The notes: generated by a model not told the origin, from the letters alone. Positions 7,824 to 17,759 are shown, counted from the stretch's first letter. The stretch is 64,000 nt of DNA from Bacilli bacterium (GCA_035326105.1 DAOKYO010000002.1:124001-188000); one strand, 5' to 3'. Program-made: numbers and translations.

Positions 7824-10161
7824 CTTTCTTTGGTGACTCCTTAACGATATTTTTCAAATCTAAATTGTCAATTATATCGTTGGTAAGAGCAAACTCAACC
7901 GCTTCACCAACTGTATCAATAATCTTAATGTCCAAGCCCTTTTTAACTTCTTCCGGTACATCTTCGAGGTCACGTTCATTATCTCTAGGAATAAGAGCCA
8001 TTTTCATTCCAGCTCTTAAGGCACCGGTTAGTTTTTCTCTAACTCCACCTATTGGTAGAGCATTTCCCATAAGCGAAACTTCACCGGTCATACAAACGTT
8101 AGCATCAACTTTACGGCCAGTTAATGCCGAAATAATACCAACTGCCATTGCAACACCAGCCGAATTTCCATCCTTTGGCGCGGCGTCGGGAAAATGAATA
8201 TGAATATTGATTAAATCAAACAGCTTAGGATCGATTCCGTAATGGCGGGCAAAACTGCGAACATGCGCCATCGCAATCGTTCCGCTTTCCTTCATCATAT
8301 CTTTAAGGTTGCCGGTGACATTGACGTTTCCCCGACCGGGGACTTCCGTCGACACTTCAATCGGCAAAATATCTCCGCCGACCCCACCGACAACAGCCAA
8401 ACCGGTGACGACTCCCACTTTATTTTCCTTTTGTTTTTTATTGGAAAGAATCAGCTCCTTACCTAAGTAGCGTTTTGTTTCTTCCGCATTGATATCCACA
8501 ACCGGATTCTTGTTGGTAAGTAGCTCAACGGATAGTTTTCGCAAAATGGAGGCGATGGTTTTATCGAGCGAGCGAACGCCGGCTTCCATCGTATAATGCT
8601 CGATGATCTCAATGACCGCTTCGCGACTCATAGTAATATTGTATTTTTCCAAACCATGGGTCTTAATTTCCTTTGGCAGCAAATGTTCAAGAGCAATATG
8701 AATCTTCTCGTCTTCGGTGTAAGGCGGTAGATAAATCATCTCCATCCGATCGCGAAGCGCCGGTGGAATCTGTTCAATATAGTTAGCCGTGGCAATAAAC
8801 ATTACCTGGCTTAAATCATAATTTTCTTCCAAATAGTGGTCGTTAAATTCCTTGTTTTGTTCGGGATCCAAGACTTCCAGCAACGCGCTGGCGGGATCGC
8901 CATGGGTGGATGAAGTCATCTTATCTACCTCATCTAGAACAAACACAGGATTAACGGTACCGGCTTTTTTCATCGATTGAACGATAATACCGGGCTGAGC
9001 TCCGACGTATGTTCTTAGAAAGCCGCGAATTTTTGCTTCATCATCAACTCCGCCGAGTGAGCATTTAACCATTTTGCGACCAAGGGCGCGGGCGATCGAT
9101 TTGGCCAAACTCGTTTTTCCTGTTCCGGGTTCACCATAAAAACAGATAATCGGAGTGTGGAGATTATCGGTCATTTTTTTAACGGCAATGTATTCTACAA
9201 TCCGCTTCTTAGCATCTTTCAAACCATAATGGTCCTCGTCTAGAACCTTTTGAACATTAGCGATATCATTATTGTCCTGAGTGACTTGCCAATAAGGAAT
9301 TTTTAAAAGCCAATCGATATAATCAAGCGCCCGTGAACGATCATTATCGTTGCCCGAAAGCCGTCTTAACTCTTTTTTAACCCGCTTCTTAACATAATCA
9401 GGATAGGGATTCGCATTTAAGCGATTAAGGATTTCCTCGTTGGTATCCAAGTCTTCCTCATCGTCTTCATCGGTTTCAGTCTGACGATTTTGGCTTTCCT
9501 CCTGAACTTTCTTCGAGATAGTTGAAGCAATTGAGCGCACCGAATTCTCATTTTGCTCGCCGCTGATAACGTCAATAACATAGCTTAAGCGTTCGTTGAC
9601 ATCGACCAATTCGAGAACTTTTTGCCTTTGCTCGGTACTGTTAATCAAGTAAGTGGCAACGATATCGGCTTTTTCGCCCGACGAAAGATTGGAGTCCAAC
9701 CGATCTTGAATGTCGGAATTATTGGCCGGAGCCAAACTGTTTTTATCAGCGATAAGGCCGTAAAGTTCTTTAACCAAATCCGATTCTTTCTTTTCGTCGC
9801 CGACAACATCGCTCAGAATTTGCGTATCCGCAAACCAACCGTTTTCTTGTGAAAAATGACCATCGTTAATCGCGACCCGGGCGACAGGGCGAACCTCGAT
9901 AGTCGTATAAGACGACCGTTTTTGAATTCCGGTAATCTTAACCAAAGTGGCAATATGATATACTTCGTCAAAATTTGGATTTGAACTGGTATATATTTTT
10001 TGGGCGGTTACGACTAAATACTTGTCATCGCGTGCATTAGCGACATTAATCGCCGCTAAAGTATAACTACGGCCGGCATCTATGGTCGTAACTTCATCAA
10101 TCGGGATAATAACTTGACCCCGCGTGAATATAATTGGTAATTGAAGGACTTCTTGTTCCAT
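7807..10161 (-). CDS. lon: ATP-dependent protease Lon
   Basis: Soluble AAA+ serine protease, 784 aa, degrading damaged and regulatory proteins. N-terminal substrate-binding domain (about 1-200), coiled-coil linker with an acidic insert (ETDEDDEEDLD), Walker A GEPGTGKTS, Walker B FVLDEVDK, and a C-terminal protease domain with the catalytic Ser in PKDGNSAG and the catalytic Lys in REKLTGA. The usual motif is PKDGPSAG; here Asn replaces the Pro before Ser, which should not abolish catalysis. A GGAGG ribosome site precedes the ATG. Next to engB downstream and tig upstream. Confidence 0.97.
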   Translation of the reverse strand: MEQEVLQLPIIFTRGQVIIPIDEVTTIDAGRSYTLAAINVANARDDKYLVVTAQKIYTSSNPNFDEVYHIATLVKITGIQKRSSYTTIEVRPVARVAINDGHFSQENGWFADTQILSDVVGDEKKESDLVKELYGLIADKNSLAPANNSDIQDRLDSNLSSGEKADIVATYLINSTEQRQKVLELVDVNERLSYVIDVISGEQNENSVRSIASTISKKVQEESQNRQTETDEDDEEDLDTNEEILNRLNANPYPDYVKKRVKKELRRLSGNDNDRSRALDYIDWLLKIPYWQVTQDNNDIANVQKVLDEDHYGLKDAKKRIVEYIAVKKMTDNLHTPIICFYGEPGTGKTSLAKSIARALGRKMVKCSLGGVDDEAKIRGFLRTYVGAQPGIIVQSMKKAGTVNPVFVLDEVDKMTSSTHGDPASALLEVLDPEQNKEFNDHYLEENYDLSQVMFIATANYIEQIPPALRDRMEMIYLPPYTEDEKIHIALEHLLPKEIKTHGLEKYNITMSREAVIEIIEHYTMEAGVRSLDKTIASILRKLSVELLTNKNPVVDINAEETKRYLGKELILSNKKQKENKVGVVTGLAVVGGVGGDILPIEVSTEVPGRGNVNVTGNLKDMMKESGTIAMAHVRSFARHYGIDPKLFDLINIHIHFPDAAPKDGNSAGVAMAVGIISALTGRKVDANVCMTGEVSLMGNALPIGGVREKLTGALRAGMKMALIPRDNERDLEDVPEEVKKGLDIKIIDTVGEAVEFALTNDIIDNLDLKNIVKESPKKDAQLS

Positions 10162-10223
10162 ATAACTTACCTCCTCTACGTAATTATTCTAATTGAAAAG
10201 AAATAAAAATGATAGCGATATGA

Positions 10224-10253
10224 AAAGAGGAACCGTCGCCGGTTCCTCTTAAG
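10224..10253 (-). terminator. Terminator of tig
   Basis: AAGAGGAACCG and CGGTTCCTCTT form an 11-bp stem around a short loop, directly after the tig stop codon; the minus strand continues with TTTTC. Confidence 0.75.
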
Positions 10254-10256
10254 CAA

Positions 10257-11531
10257 TTACTTATTAACAGAGAGTAAATAATCGAAGATATTTCTCTGTT
10301 TGATGTCCGCTTTAAACCGATCAAGCGAGTCACCAAGAATCTCACGAACCTTAGCGTCTTCCATCTTATATTGCTCAGCCAACTTCTTTATTTCGGCATT
10401 CAAAGCTTCTTCGGTAACCCCGATGTTTTCCGCTTCGCCAACTTTTTCGATAATAAGATAATTTGTGATATTCCGCCGCGCTTCCTCGTGGAATTTTTGA
10501 TGAAGGGCTTCCTCCGTGGTATTGGTCATTTTGCAGTAAGAAGCAAGGTCAAGACCATTTTGGCTGATTTGATCCTCTAAATTCTTCTGCATATTGTGCG
10601 CTTCATCAGCCACAATTTCATCGGCAAGTTCCACTTTTGATGTTTCGCGAAGTTTCTTTAAAAGCTCTTCCAAATAACGGTTTTTCTCATCATTCTCTTT
10701 TTTTAGAGTTAATTCTTTTTTTACATCCGCGCGGAGTTCACTAACATTGTTGACCCCTTCACGCGATAGGTCAGCCACAAATTCATCGCTAAGTTCCGGA
10801 ACTTTCTTGGTCTTAACTTCATGAAGTTTAACTTTAAAGGTTGCGTCTTTTCCTGCCAAATGCTCAACGTATTTTTCAGGGAAAGTAACCTTTACTTCAA
10901 ATTCATCTCCCGCTTTATGACCGACAACCTGATCCTCAAATCCAGGGATAAAAGAGCCAGAACCTAGTTCCAAACTATAATTCTCGGCTTTTCCACCATC
11001 AAATTGCTTACCATCAACATATCCATCGAAATCAAGAACAACGGTATCGCCAAAAGCGGCCGCGTCTTCTTTGAGAACCAACTCGGCATTCTCTTCTCTA
11101 AGTGAGACGAGACGCAAATCGATATCTTCTTCCGAAACTTTAATTTCCTTATGTCCGACGGCTAAATCTTTATAGGCGCCGATCTCCACTTCCGGAGCGA
11201 CGACGATGGTGAATTTAACCTGTAAATCGTTATCCGAAAACTTTGGAACATCGTAACTTGGACGGGCCATTGGAACAAGATTGTGTTCACTCAATACTTG
11301 ACTAAAAGTTGGTTGAACGAGACTATCGAGGGCCTCGGTTAAGATATTGTTTGGGTTAATTTTTTCTCTTGCGAGTTTTTCAGGAGCTTTTCCCTTGCGG
11401 AAGCCCTTAATTTCTAATTCGCCGGCTAATTTCTTGAAAGCTTTCTCTTGTGCTTCCTTCCATTCGCTTGACTCAAAATCAACGATGATTTCGACATGCG
11501 AATTCTCTAATTTCTTGACTGATGATTTCAT
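10257..11531 (-). CDS. tig: Trigger factor
   Basis: Ribosome-associated chaperone and prolyl isomerase, 424 aa. The ribosome-docking signature GFRKGKAPEKLAREK is at about residues 42-56, the FKBP-type isomerase domain spans about 160-245 (GDTVVLDFDGYVDGK, FIPGFEDQVVGHKAGDE), and the helical C-terminal arm domain follows. An AGGAGG-like site precedes the ATG. Monocistronic, with its own terminator. Confidence 0.96.
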   Translation of the reverse strand: MKSSVKKLENSHVEIIVDFESSEWKEAQEKAFKKLAGELEIKGFRKGKAPEKLAREKINPNNILTEALDSLVQPTFSQVLSEHNLVPMARPSYDVPKFSDNDLQVKFTIVVAPEVEIGAYKDLAVGHKEIKVSEEDIDLRLVSLREENAELVLKEDAAAFGDTVVLDFDGYVDGKQFDGGKAENYSLELGSGSFIPGFEDQVVGHKAGDEFEVKVTFPEKYVEHLAGKDATFKVKLHEVKTKKVPELSDEFVADLSREGVNNVSELRADVKKELTLKKENDEKNRYLEELLKKLRETSKVELADEIVADEAHNMQKNLEDQISQNGLDLASYCKMTNTTEEALHQKFHEEARRNITNYLIIEKVGEAENIGVTEEALNAEIKKLAEQYKMEDAKVREILGDSLDRFKADIKQRNIFDYLLSVNK

Positions 11532-11617
11532 TTTTCCTCCTGCGACAATAAAACTTGTCTACACACGAAAGAAATTATAACCTTTAGGAAGATATCAAGC
11601 AATAAAAAGACGTTTTT

Positions 11618-12520
11618 TTACTGATTTTCCTCAATAAGATGAATAATTTCTTTTACCTTATCATTGTCTACTTGAATATGGTTTTCAAATGTAGCAATAT
11701 CCAAAATCATATTTCCTAACGCTTTCGATGCTAAATAAGATAACGCCACTAAAAGGTTATTCATACTATATGCATCCAAAGTAGTTGGAAAGAGATTTAA
11801 TGTTACCTGCTCATAAATTTTTAGTGCAATTTGATTAATTGAAGTGTCGTGATTAAAAGTTTCCATCGCTCTTTTTAACTGTTGACTGGCTAAACTTGCA
11901 AATGGCGGAGTAACTAAACTTGGATTTAATAGAACGGTTTTACTTTTTTTAGTGGTAAAGGCCAAATTTTGATTATGTTTCTTACTCATTAATATTAAAA
12001 AAGCATATAGGCGCACGTTATAATCTTTTCCCAGCGCACATAAACTAATTATTTCGTTATTGTGTTCGTTACTATTCATTTTACTGATATAGTTAAGGGC
12101 AAAAAGTTGTTTTTCCGATGTTTGATCAATTTGAAGATTCTCAGTAAGGTTTTCATCATCAAGCTGCGGGCGATTTTGCTTTTCGCGTTGTTCGATATAA
12201 TTCGGCAAATCACGTACAAATTCTTCCACTTCCATTGAGTAATAAGGCATACTCTGATATTTGCTTGCCCACATATAAGCATCTTTAATCTGCCGCAAGT
12301 CTAATAAAAGATCAATATGAGTGCGCATAAATTTGATTGGGCCACAATCATAAAGATAATCATGATACTTTATTAAATAATTTAAAGCTTCATCTTGTCG
12401 ATTCAATCCTTCAAGCGCTTGGCAACGAGCATATATGCTATCGGCGTCCTCTTTATCTAACGACTGCCGCAGAACCTCTTCAAATTGCCCGGACCGGATT
12501 AATTTAAAATAAGAATTCAT
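11618..12520 (-). CDS. TPR-like protein of unknown function
   Basis: A 300-aa soluble helical protein. The first 100 residues look like tetratricopeptide repeats (SGQFEEVLRQSLDKEDADSIYARCQALEGL, LNYLIKYHDYL, RQIKDAYMWASKY). The rest is helical with no motif I recognise. It resembles the DUF3196-type TPR proteins of Firmicutes, but that is a guess from composition. It lies 2 bp from ogt and is probably cotranscribed with it. No signal peptide. Confidence 0.6.
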   Translation of the reverse strand: MNSYFKLIRSGQFEEVLRQSLDKEDADSIYARCQALEGLNRQDEALNYLIKYHDYLYDCGPIKFMRTHIDLLLDLRQIKDAYMWASKYQSMPYYSMEVEEFVRDLPNYIEQREKQNRPQLDDENLTENLQIDQTSEKQLFALNYISKMNSNEHNNEIISLCALGKDYNVRLYAFLILMSKKHNQNLAFTTKKSKTVLLNPSLVTPPFASLASQQLKRAMETFNHDTSINQIALKIYEQVTLNLFPTTLDAYSMNNLLVALSYLASKALGNMILDIATFENHIQVDNDKVKEIIHLIEENQ

Positions 12521-12522
12521 GC

Positions 12523-12990
12523 TTATATGGCCGCCTTGTTAATGTGCTCTAAAATCAGCAATCGCTCTTTCAGTCGACTTCCAAAGCCATAATTTCCAAG
12601 CCGGCCGGAGGTTTTAATTACCCGATGACAAGGAATGATAAACGGAAGAGGATTAGCGTGGCAACTGTTGCCCACCGCTCGGCTGGCTTTTGAATTTCCA
12701 ACTGCTCTCGCTATTTGGGCGTAACTGCGGGTCTCACCGTAGGGGATATCCTTAATCGCGCTCCAGACTTTCTGGTCAAAATCACTCCCGCTTGGACTGA
12801 TAGCAATCGAAAAAGATTTTCGTTTTCCAGAAAAAAATTCTTTGAGTTCTTTTTGGGCTTGCAAAGTGATGGCATTGGGCTGCTCCGTCGTTAAATTATC
12901 AGCGCGACTAATACTGATTAGAGCATTTTCGTCAGCGGCAATTATCAACGTGATATCTTCGGTTTTTAAATATGAAAAATATGTGCTCAT
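12523..12990 (-). CDS. ogt: Methylated-DNA-protein cysteine methyltransferase
   Basis: Suicide repair enzyme that takes the methyl group from O6-methylguanine. 155 aa; the acceptor Cys121 is in IIPCHRVI, preceded by the helix-turn-helix region SYAQIARAVGNSKASRAVGNSCHANP and followed by the conserved YGFGSRLKERLLILE segment. Shorter than Ada and without its N-terminal domain. Sits between a methyltransferase and the TPR-like protein on the same strand with gaps of 12 and 2 bp. Confidence 0.95.
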   Translation of the reverse strand: MSTYFSYLKTEDITLIIAADENALISISRADNLTTEQPNAITLQAQKELKEFFSGKRKSFSIAISPSGSDFDQKVWSAIKDIPYGETRSYAQIARAVGNSKASRAVGNSCHANPLPFIIPCHRVIKTSGRLGNYGFGSRLKERLLILEHINKAAI

Positions 12991-13002
12991 AGGTGCTCCT
13001 AA

Positions 13003-13755
13003 CTAGTCCTTTATTACCCGCGTTGCGATGAAAGAAGGGACATTCTTCTCCTTAAGATAGCCGTCTGAATTAGTGTCTTCATAAATATCAAGCAAGCGAA
13101 AGCCCGCTTTTAATTGACCGCCAATTTGCTCGCTTAAGGTATGGGAAAATTGCAGTCCGTAATCGTGACTCATCATATATTCGTACTGCTCCTTACTTTT
13201 GAGGGGGTTGAAGGGGAGAGAGAAACGAAGTATGGCCTCATCCTCATCAAAAGCAAAATTTATACCGTTATCTAACCCGGCAATCATCGTTCCACCCGTC
13301 TTTAAAATCCGATAGCACTCATGGAATACGGGCTCAACTTCTTCAATGTAGACATTCGAGACGGGATGAAAAATAAAATCGAAACTATTATCTGGAAAGG
13401 GCAACCTCTTCGTCATATCTGCTTTAACAATATTAATCTTGTATCCTTCGCGTTGAGCGACCAGCGCCTCGCTTTCCAGTTGCTTAGAAGAGTAATCCAA
13501 AATCGTACATTCGGCGCCTAAAGCCGCAAAAATCGGCATCTGCTGGCCACCACCAGAGGCCAGTCCTAATACTTTTGCTTCCTTTAATTTGGGAAACCAG
13601 CTTTTGGGAACTGGTACATTGGGCGTAAGCACCATTTGCCAAACTCCTTTTTGAGCAAGCAAATACTCTTCATGCGAAATCGGTTGGCCCCATTCCCAGC
13701 CGTCCATGACCCATTTATCGATAACTTCAGAATTAATGTCTTGGTATTTTTTCAT
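13003..13755 (-). CDS. Class I SAM-dependent methyltransferase
   Basis: A 250-aa Rossmann-fold methyltransferase. Motif I is VLGLASGGGQQMP, the acidic ribose-binding strand end is TILDYSS, motif II/III are KADMTKRLPFPDNSFDFIFHP and CYRILKTGGTMIAG, matching the Methyltransf_11 type. The substrate cannot be told. It precedes ogt in the same direction. Upstream is a gap of about 90 bases before the DUF6273-type gene. Confidence 0.85.
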   Translation of the reverse strand: MKKYQDINSEVIDKWVMDGWEWGQPISHEEYLLAQKGVWQMVLTPNVPVPKSWFPKLKEAKVLGLASGGGQQMPIFAALGAECTILDYSSKQLESEALVAQREGYKINIVKADMTKRLPFPDNSFDFIFHPVSNVYIEEVEPVFHECYRILKTGGTMIAGLDNGINFAFDEDEAILRFSLPFNPLKSKEQYEYMMSHDYGLQFSHTLSEQIGGQLKAGFRLLDIYEDTNSDGYLKEKNVPSFIATRVIKD

Positions 13756-13842
13756 TGAATCATCTCCTGAAAATATTTATTGCTTCTTTAACGAGCACTG
13801 CCAATATATGTACTTTCGTATTCGTCTAAATATATATCCTAA

Positions 13843-14454
13843 TCATATCTTAAGCCAGAGAGCGGGACGTAAACCGCCTTTATTGCTTTTAGTAATGGGG
13901 TGAAGCGTGTTAAATGAAGGATTGCATATTCCATTACCTTGGATTCCAATATTCCCGTCGCCATGAATATAAACGCTCACCCGTTGATTTTTCCCGGGGG
14001 TTCGCGTCCACCACCACCAAATATAATTTAGATAGGTGGCTCTTCGCAGATGGTTGTTAACGTCTTTGCGCTCAAACCAATATCGTTGTTTTGGCTTCGG
14101 GTTATCAAGTAAGACGCTGCTATCACCAAAGTAATACTTAGTAACCTCCTCGAGTGAAAGCAGAAAAATATGATCGAGGGTATCATTTCCGGCATGGGTG
14201 TGATACCAATTGTTGGCTCTATTTTTGTTGACAACCGAAATTATTTTACTTTGCTCAACAGATGAGAACTGAGAAAGAAAATCGTTGTTAAGATAGTTTC
14301 TGATTGATGAATGTTCCCAATCAATATCTGTTTTTTGGGCATGATAATTACGCTGTTCGATAATCTCATCGGTTATTATCAGCAATTTCCCGGGTTTAAT
14401 ATCTAAGATGCGCCATAGATATTTTCCAAATGTAATTTTTTCGCCTATTTCCAT
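13843..14454 (-). CDS. DUF6273-type protein
   Basis: A 203-aa protein with the features of the DUF6273 family: an N-terminal FGKYLWRILDI strand, an SSIRNYLNNDFL helix, a Trp-rich WWWWTRTPG segment, VYIHGDGNIG, and a closing GGLRPALWLKI. Proteins of this kind are common in gut Firmicutes and their role is unknown; the fold resembles sulfatase-modifying/C-type-lectin-like domains. No signal peptide here. The four consecutive Trp are more than usual. It lies 13 bp from a 68-aa gene upstream and probably shares its transcript. Confidence 0.7.
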   Translation of the reverse strand: MEIGEKITFGKYLWRILDIKPGKLLIITDEIIEQRNYHAQKTDIDWEHSSIRNYLNNDFLSQFSSVEQSKIISVVNKNRANNWYHTHAGNDTLDHIFLLSLEEVTKYYFGDSSVLLDNPKPKQRYWFERKDVNNHLRRATYLNYIWWWWTRTPGKNQRVSVYIHGDGNIGIQGNGICNPSFNTLHPITKSNKGGLRPALWLKI

Positions 14455-14467
14455 TATTTTCCCTCGT

Positions 14468-14674
14468 TTAATTTATATGAGCAAAAATAATCCATCGCCC
14501 ATTTAATGATATTTTCTTCACCCTATAGCCATATTTTTCCGCCTCTTTCTTATAGTTCAAAAAAGAGTGATCAAGGGGAAATGCCAAGATGGTTTCCGCC
14601 TCTAAAAAAGACAAGGTTATCGTGTCGCTTCCATCTTTTTGAAGTGCCTGCCATAGGGGTTCATATTTACTCAT
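14468..14674 (-). CDS. Small conserved-type protein, function unknown
   Basis: A 68-aa protein beginning MSKYEPLWQALQKDG, with a helix and an SFLEAETILAFPL segment, ending in KISLNGRWIIFAHIN. The layout (YxPLW...L...LTF.E.E.ILG.PLP.S) resembles the small DUF7662-like domain associated with nuclease and defence-type proteins, but I cannot confirm this. It is followed by the DUF6273-type gene. Confidence 0.55.
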   Translation of the reverse strand: MSKYEPLWQALQKDGSDTITLSFLEAETILAFPLDHSFLNYKKEAEKYGYRVKKISLNGRWIIFAHIN

Positions 14675-14726
14675 AGTATCTCCATGATCATAGTATACAA
14701 TATTTCGTGTCTGCTATAAGGAAAGT

Positions 14727-15350
14727 TCAATTATTATTTTGGTCTTTAATTAAAAGCATGATTGCCATCAAAGCACAGACGGCACCGATACCGATGCCGA
14801 AGCCGGCATCATAAATATAATGGCTGAATGAGCCGGTATTTAATGCCAAAAGCACGGACTGAGTTAAAACAATCGCCGTTAAAGCCGAACAAAGATTAAT
14901 AACCTTTAATGCAAATAAAGAGCGATTAGTTTTTTTCGTCGCTCGAATGAGGCCCGATATCGCTAGACCAATTTCGAAAAAAGACACTGCAGCGACTGCG
15001 ATGGCCGGTATCGTTCCAATATCGACCGATTGATGAATAAAAATAATCTGCACAATCATATATGAGATATAGATAAAACAAAATATCAGCAGTGTTATCG
15101 GTATTAACTTGGGCGACTTGCCTTTATATAAATAACGGAAATACTGTATCTTTGCCGTCCCAATCGCTAACGTAGCAAAACCGCTCATGGCGATAAATAT
15201 GGAACCAAGAAAAATGGACACAATAATTTTGACAAAAGCAAAAATAAAATTTCCAATCATCGACGCGGTCGAAGAAAAATGGGCCCGTTGTCTATATGTC
15301 ATAGCTTGATAACGGGAGATAAGCTCGCTAATTCTATTCATTGCCTTCAT
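14727..15350 (-). CDS. Integral membrane protein, function unknown
   Basis: A 207-aa protein with six likely membrane helices: about residues 30-50, 52-68, 82-103, 113-134, 145-168 and 178-202. The N-terminal 25 residues are amphipathic and basic (YRQRAHF). No family recognised. It ends six bases before... the gene lies between the MBL lipoprotein gene (upstream by 6 bp) and the 68-aa protein, so it may be cotranscribed with the MBL gene. Confidence 0.65.
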   Translation of the reverse strand: MKAMNRISELISRYQAMTYRQRAHFSSTASMIGNFIFAFVKIIVSIFLGSIFIAMSGFATLAIGTAKIQYFRYLYKGKSPKLIPITLLIFCFIYISYMIVQIIFIHQSVDIGTIPAIAVAAVSFFEIGLAISGLIRATKKTNRSLFALKVINLCSALTAIVLTQSVLLALNTGSFSHYIYDAGFGIGIGAVCALMAIMLLIKDQNNN

Positions 15351-15356
15351 TCTCCG

Positions 15357-16760
15357 TTAAATATGACATGCACTATAAAAGGAAGAAGACCAAAGATCGT
15401 TGCTTATATCATAGTTACTGCCAGTAGGGGCATTTAAGACTTCAGAGTGATTGTTTTGACCGCCATATAATGATGATTTAAGAGGTGACCCAATAAAATA
15501 TACGGGGCTATTTATTTCGCCATTTGTTACAAAGTGAAGGGTACCACTGGCTGAATTCAAATAGGTCTTGACATTTGCCGCTTTTAACCGATTTAAGGTT
15601 GCGACATGCGGGTGGTTAGAGCAGGCGCCAAACTTATTTCCGTAGGTGTTAGTCCCTTCCACCCGGCCGGCGGATATTACCCCTAGCTCAGGCTGCAAGT
15701 ACTCGAGCAGGGACGCATAGGTAGCGGTTCCTGAGCCATGATGACCAACTTTTAACATCGTAACTTGATGAAAAGAAGAATTATTCTGATTGTTTTCCAC
15801 CATTATATTTTCGCCATCAATTACCCCATAAGATGTTGAGTTTTGCATATCGCCACTGAGATAAAAGGAAAAATTTCGATAATTCAGTATTGCTTGAACA
15901 CTGGTGATATTTAAATCTTCGATCGCTTGTCCCTGATAAGTCAAATTACTTGAATCTAGTTCGGAATTTGATTGATAAAAACCACTATCAATCCAATCGA
16001 TAAATAATTCGGGGGTAACATAAGTCCGTTCGAGCGCATTGTGAAGATTATTTACGCAATCATAAATGGAATGATAGACTCCATCCCACTGATTGATACT
16101 GTTTCGAATCGAATTATAATAATTCGAATCGTTATACCCGCGATATCCATAATCCACGAGCATATCAATTTTGTTCACATTGGAATCGATAAAACCATCC
16201 ACTCCGCCGATATGGTCAGAATGGGGGTGGGAGACAATCATCAACTCTAACTTTTGATCGGTAATATATTGGTTATATTGTTCAGCTAAATAAGAACCAT
16301 ATTTTGTGCCATCATCATAATTTGTACTGGCGTAATTGCCGAAGTCGACTATAATCTCCGCATTATCGGCTTTAATTAAAAAAGCATCTCCATATTGCGA
16401 TGGTTGTTCAAATGCGACTATTTCTAGATAGGAGGAATCTATCTGGTTCAATAAAGGATGGGCGGCGCTGCCAAGGACAGCATTCTCATCATAAGCGGTC
16501 AATGCCGGTAAAAGTGCGTCATTTTCCCGGGGAAACATCCCCGTTGAAACCATAGTAGAAATTCGATTGTTAAATGCGTCATTAATATCTTCGCTTGATA
16601 GAGAAGATGATTCATTAGATGAACTAGATTCTTCGCTATAATCACCACTGTCCGAAGTGCCAGTAGTATCAAAAGAAGATTGACTAGAATAAGACTGATT
16701 ATGTGAACAACCGGTTATAACGGTTAATAACAACACTAGTGAATACTTGAATCTTTTCAT
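15357..16760 (-). CDS. Secreted lipoprotein with ComEC-like MBL domain
   Basis: A lipoprotein of 467 aa from the ATG at 16760 (GGAG seven bases upstream; an ATG at 16766 is too close to it). Signal peptide with lipobox VITGC (Cys18), then a Ser/Glu-rich linker of about 45 residues, then a metallo-beta-lactamase fold with the metal motif SHPHSDHIGG, later YLSGDMQ and LKVGHHGSGTAT. The last elements are typical of the soluble domain of ComEC and related ComEC/Rec2-like hydrolases. It would act outside the cell, anchored to the membrane, likely on DNA or nucleotides by analogy with ComEC. That substrate is inference. It is followed by a membrane protein gene 6 bp downstream. Confidence 0.85.
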   Translation of the reverse strand: MKRFKYSLVLLLTVITGCSHNQSYSSQSSFDTTGTSDSGDYSEESSSSNESSSLSSEDINDAFNNRISTMVSTGMFPRENDALLPALTAYDENAVLGSAAHPLLNQIDSSYLEIVAFEQPSQYGDAFLIKADNAEIIVDFGNYASTNYDDGTKYGSYLAEQYNQYITDQKLELMIVSHPHSDHIGGVDGFIDSNVNKIDMLVDYGYRGYNDSNYYNSIRNSINQWDGVYHSIYDCVNNLHNALERTYVTPELFIDWIDSGFYQSNSELDSSNLTYQGQAIEDLNITSVQAILNYRNFSFYLSGDMQNSTSYGVIDGENIMVENNQNNSSFHQVTMLKVGHHGSGTATYASLLEYLQPELGVISAGRVEGTNTYGNKFGACSNHPHVATLNRLKAANVKTYLNSASGTLHFVTNGEINSPVYFIGSPLKSSLYGGQNNHSEVLNAPTGSNYDISNDLWSSSFYSACHI

Positions 16761-16804
16761 AATCATGCTCCAATTCGTCCGGCAAATAATTGTTTAGTGT
16801 GTTT

Positions 16805-16813
16805 ATTATAGCA
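16805..16813 (-). promoter_or_regulatory. Extended -10 promoter of MBL lipoprotein gene
   Basis: Minus strand TGCTATAAT, an extended -10 element, about 45 bases before the start codon; no good -35 box. The rest of the gap to 17024 is AT-rich and I see nothing else in it. Confidence 0.5.
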
Positions 16814-17024
16814 AATTAAAAATACATATTTTACTTAACTTTAATGTTTTTATTAGCGACTATGCAGAATATTTGATTGTGCTTTTAAATGAAAAAAGAC
16901 ATATTACACTGTTATATAAGGTTTAAAATCTTTAGAAAAAAAATTACAAGCTAACGCTTAATTAAATCTTAGCGGGAATTTAGTATTGATATGCAAAAAC
17001 AACAATATCCGTTAAATACCGGTA

Positions 17025-17627
17025 CTACTGAAAATATTCGTCCCGTAATTTTTCCCAATATCTTTTATCTTGATCGTCAATTTTACGAATTATTCGGCAA
17101 GGATTTCCAGCAGCTACGACATTATCCGTTATATCGTGCGTAACGATCGAACCAGATCCTATAACAACATTTGATCCAATGGTAACTCCGGGATTAATAA
17201 CCACATTGCCACCAATCCAAACATCATCCCCAATAATAATTTCCTTTCCATATTCCAGTTGCTGATTACGGACATTCTTATCGATGGGATGTCCGGCGGT
17301 AAAAAGGCTAACCCGTGGACCAAGCATGACGTTATTCCCAATAATTATTTTATTAACATCAAGAAGAATACAGTCATAATTGGCATAAAAATTTTCTCCG
17401 ATATAAATGTTGGAACCATAATCACAAAAGAACGGTTTATTAATATTGATTGCCTCACCGGTTTTAGCGAACAATTGTTTAATTATTTTTTGTCGGCCAT
17501 CAAAATCATCATAGCGAGTGGCGTTAAACATGTCGACAAGTTTCCGGGCTTGCAGATTCATATTTGCAATCTCTTCGTCTTGGGCTATATATAGTTTGCC
17601 TTCTAGCATTCTGTCTTTTTCACTCAT
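17025..17627 (-). CDS. Maltose/galactoside-type O-acetyltransferase
   Basis: Acetyl-CoA dependent sugar O-acetyltransferase of the LacA/Maa/NodL family, 200 aa. An N-terminal Maa domain (EKDRMLEGKLYIAQDEE..., residues 3-60) is followed by a left-handed beta-helix of hexapeptide repeats (IGENF, IIGNNVMLGP, IIGDDVWIGGNVVINPGVTIGSNVVIG) with the catalytic His in FTAGHPID. Substrate within the sugar family unknown. Single gene; an inverted repeat about 140 bp upstream may be an operator. Confidence 0.93.
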   Translation of the reverse strand: MSEKDRMLEGKLYIAQDEEIANMNLQARKLVDMFNATRYDDFDGRQKIIKQLFAKTGEAININKPFFCDYGSNIYIGENFYANYDCILLDVNKIIIGNNVMLGPRVSLFTAGHPIDKNVRNQQLEYGKEIIIGDDVWIGGNVVINPGVTIGSNVVIGSGSIVTHDITDNVVAAGNPCRIIRKIDDQDKRYWEKLRDEYFQ

Positions 17628-17759
17628 ATAACTTCTCCCTCGTATATTAAGCTGACTTCATAAAAGAGTATACATTACTTTTAACAATATAGTTTTCAAC
17701 TTCTTGATTTTCGTCCATAAAATTCCAGTTATAAAACTGACGTTTAGGCGATAAATATT

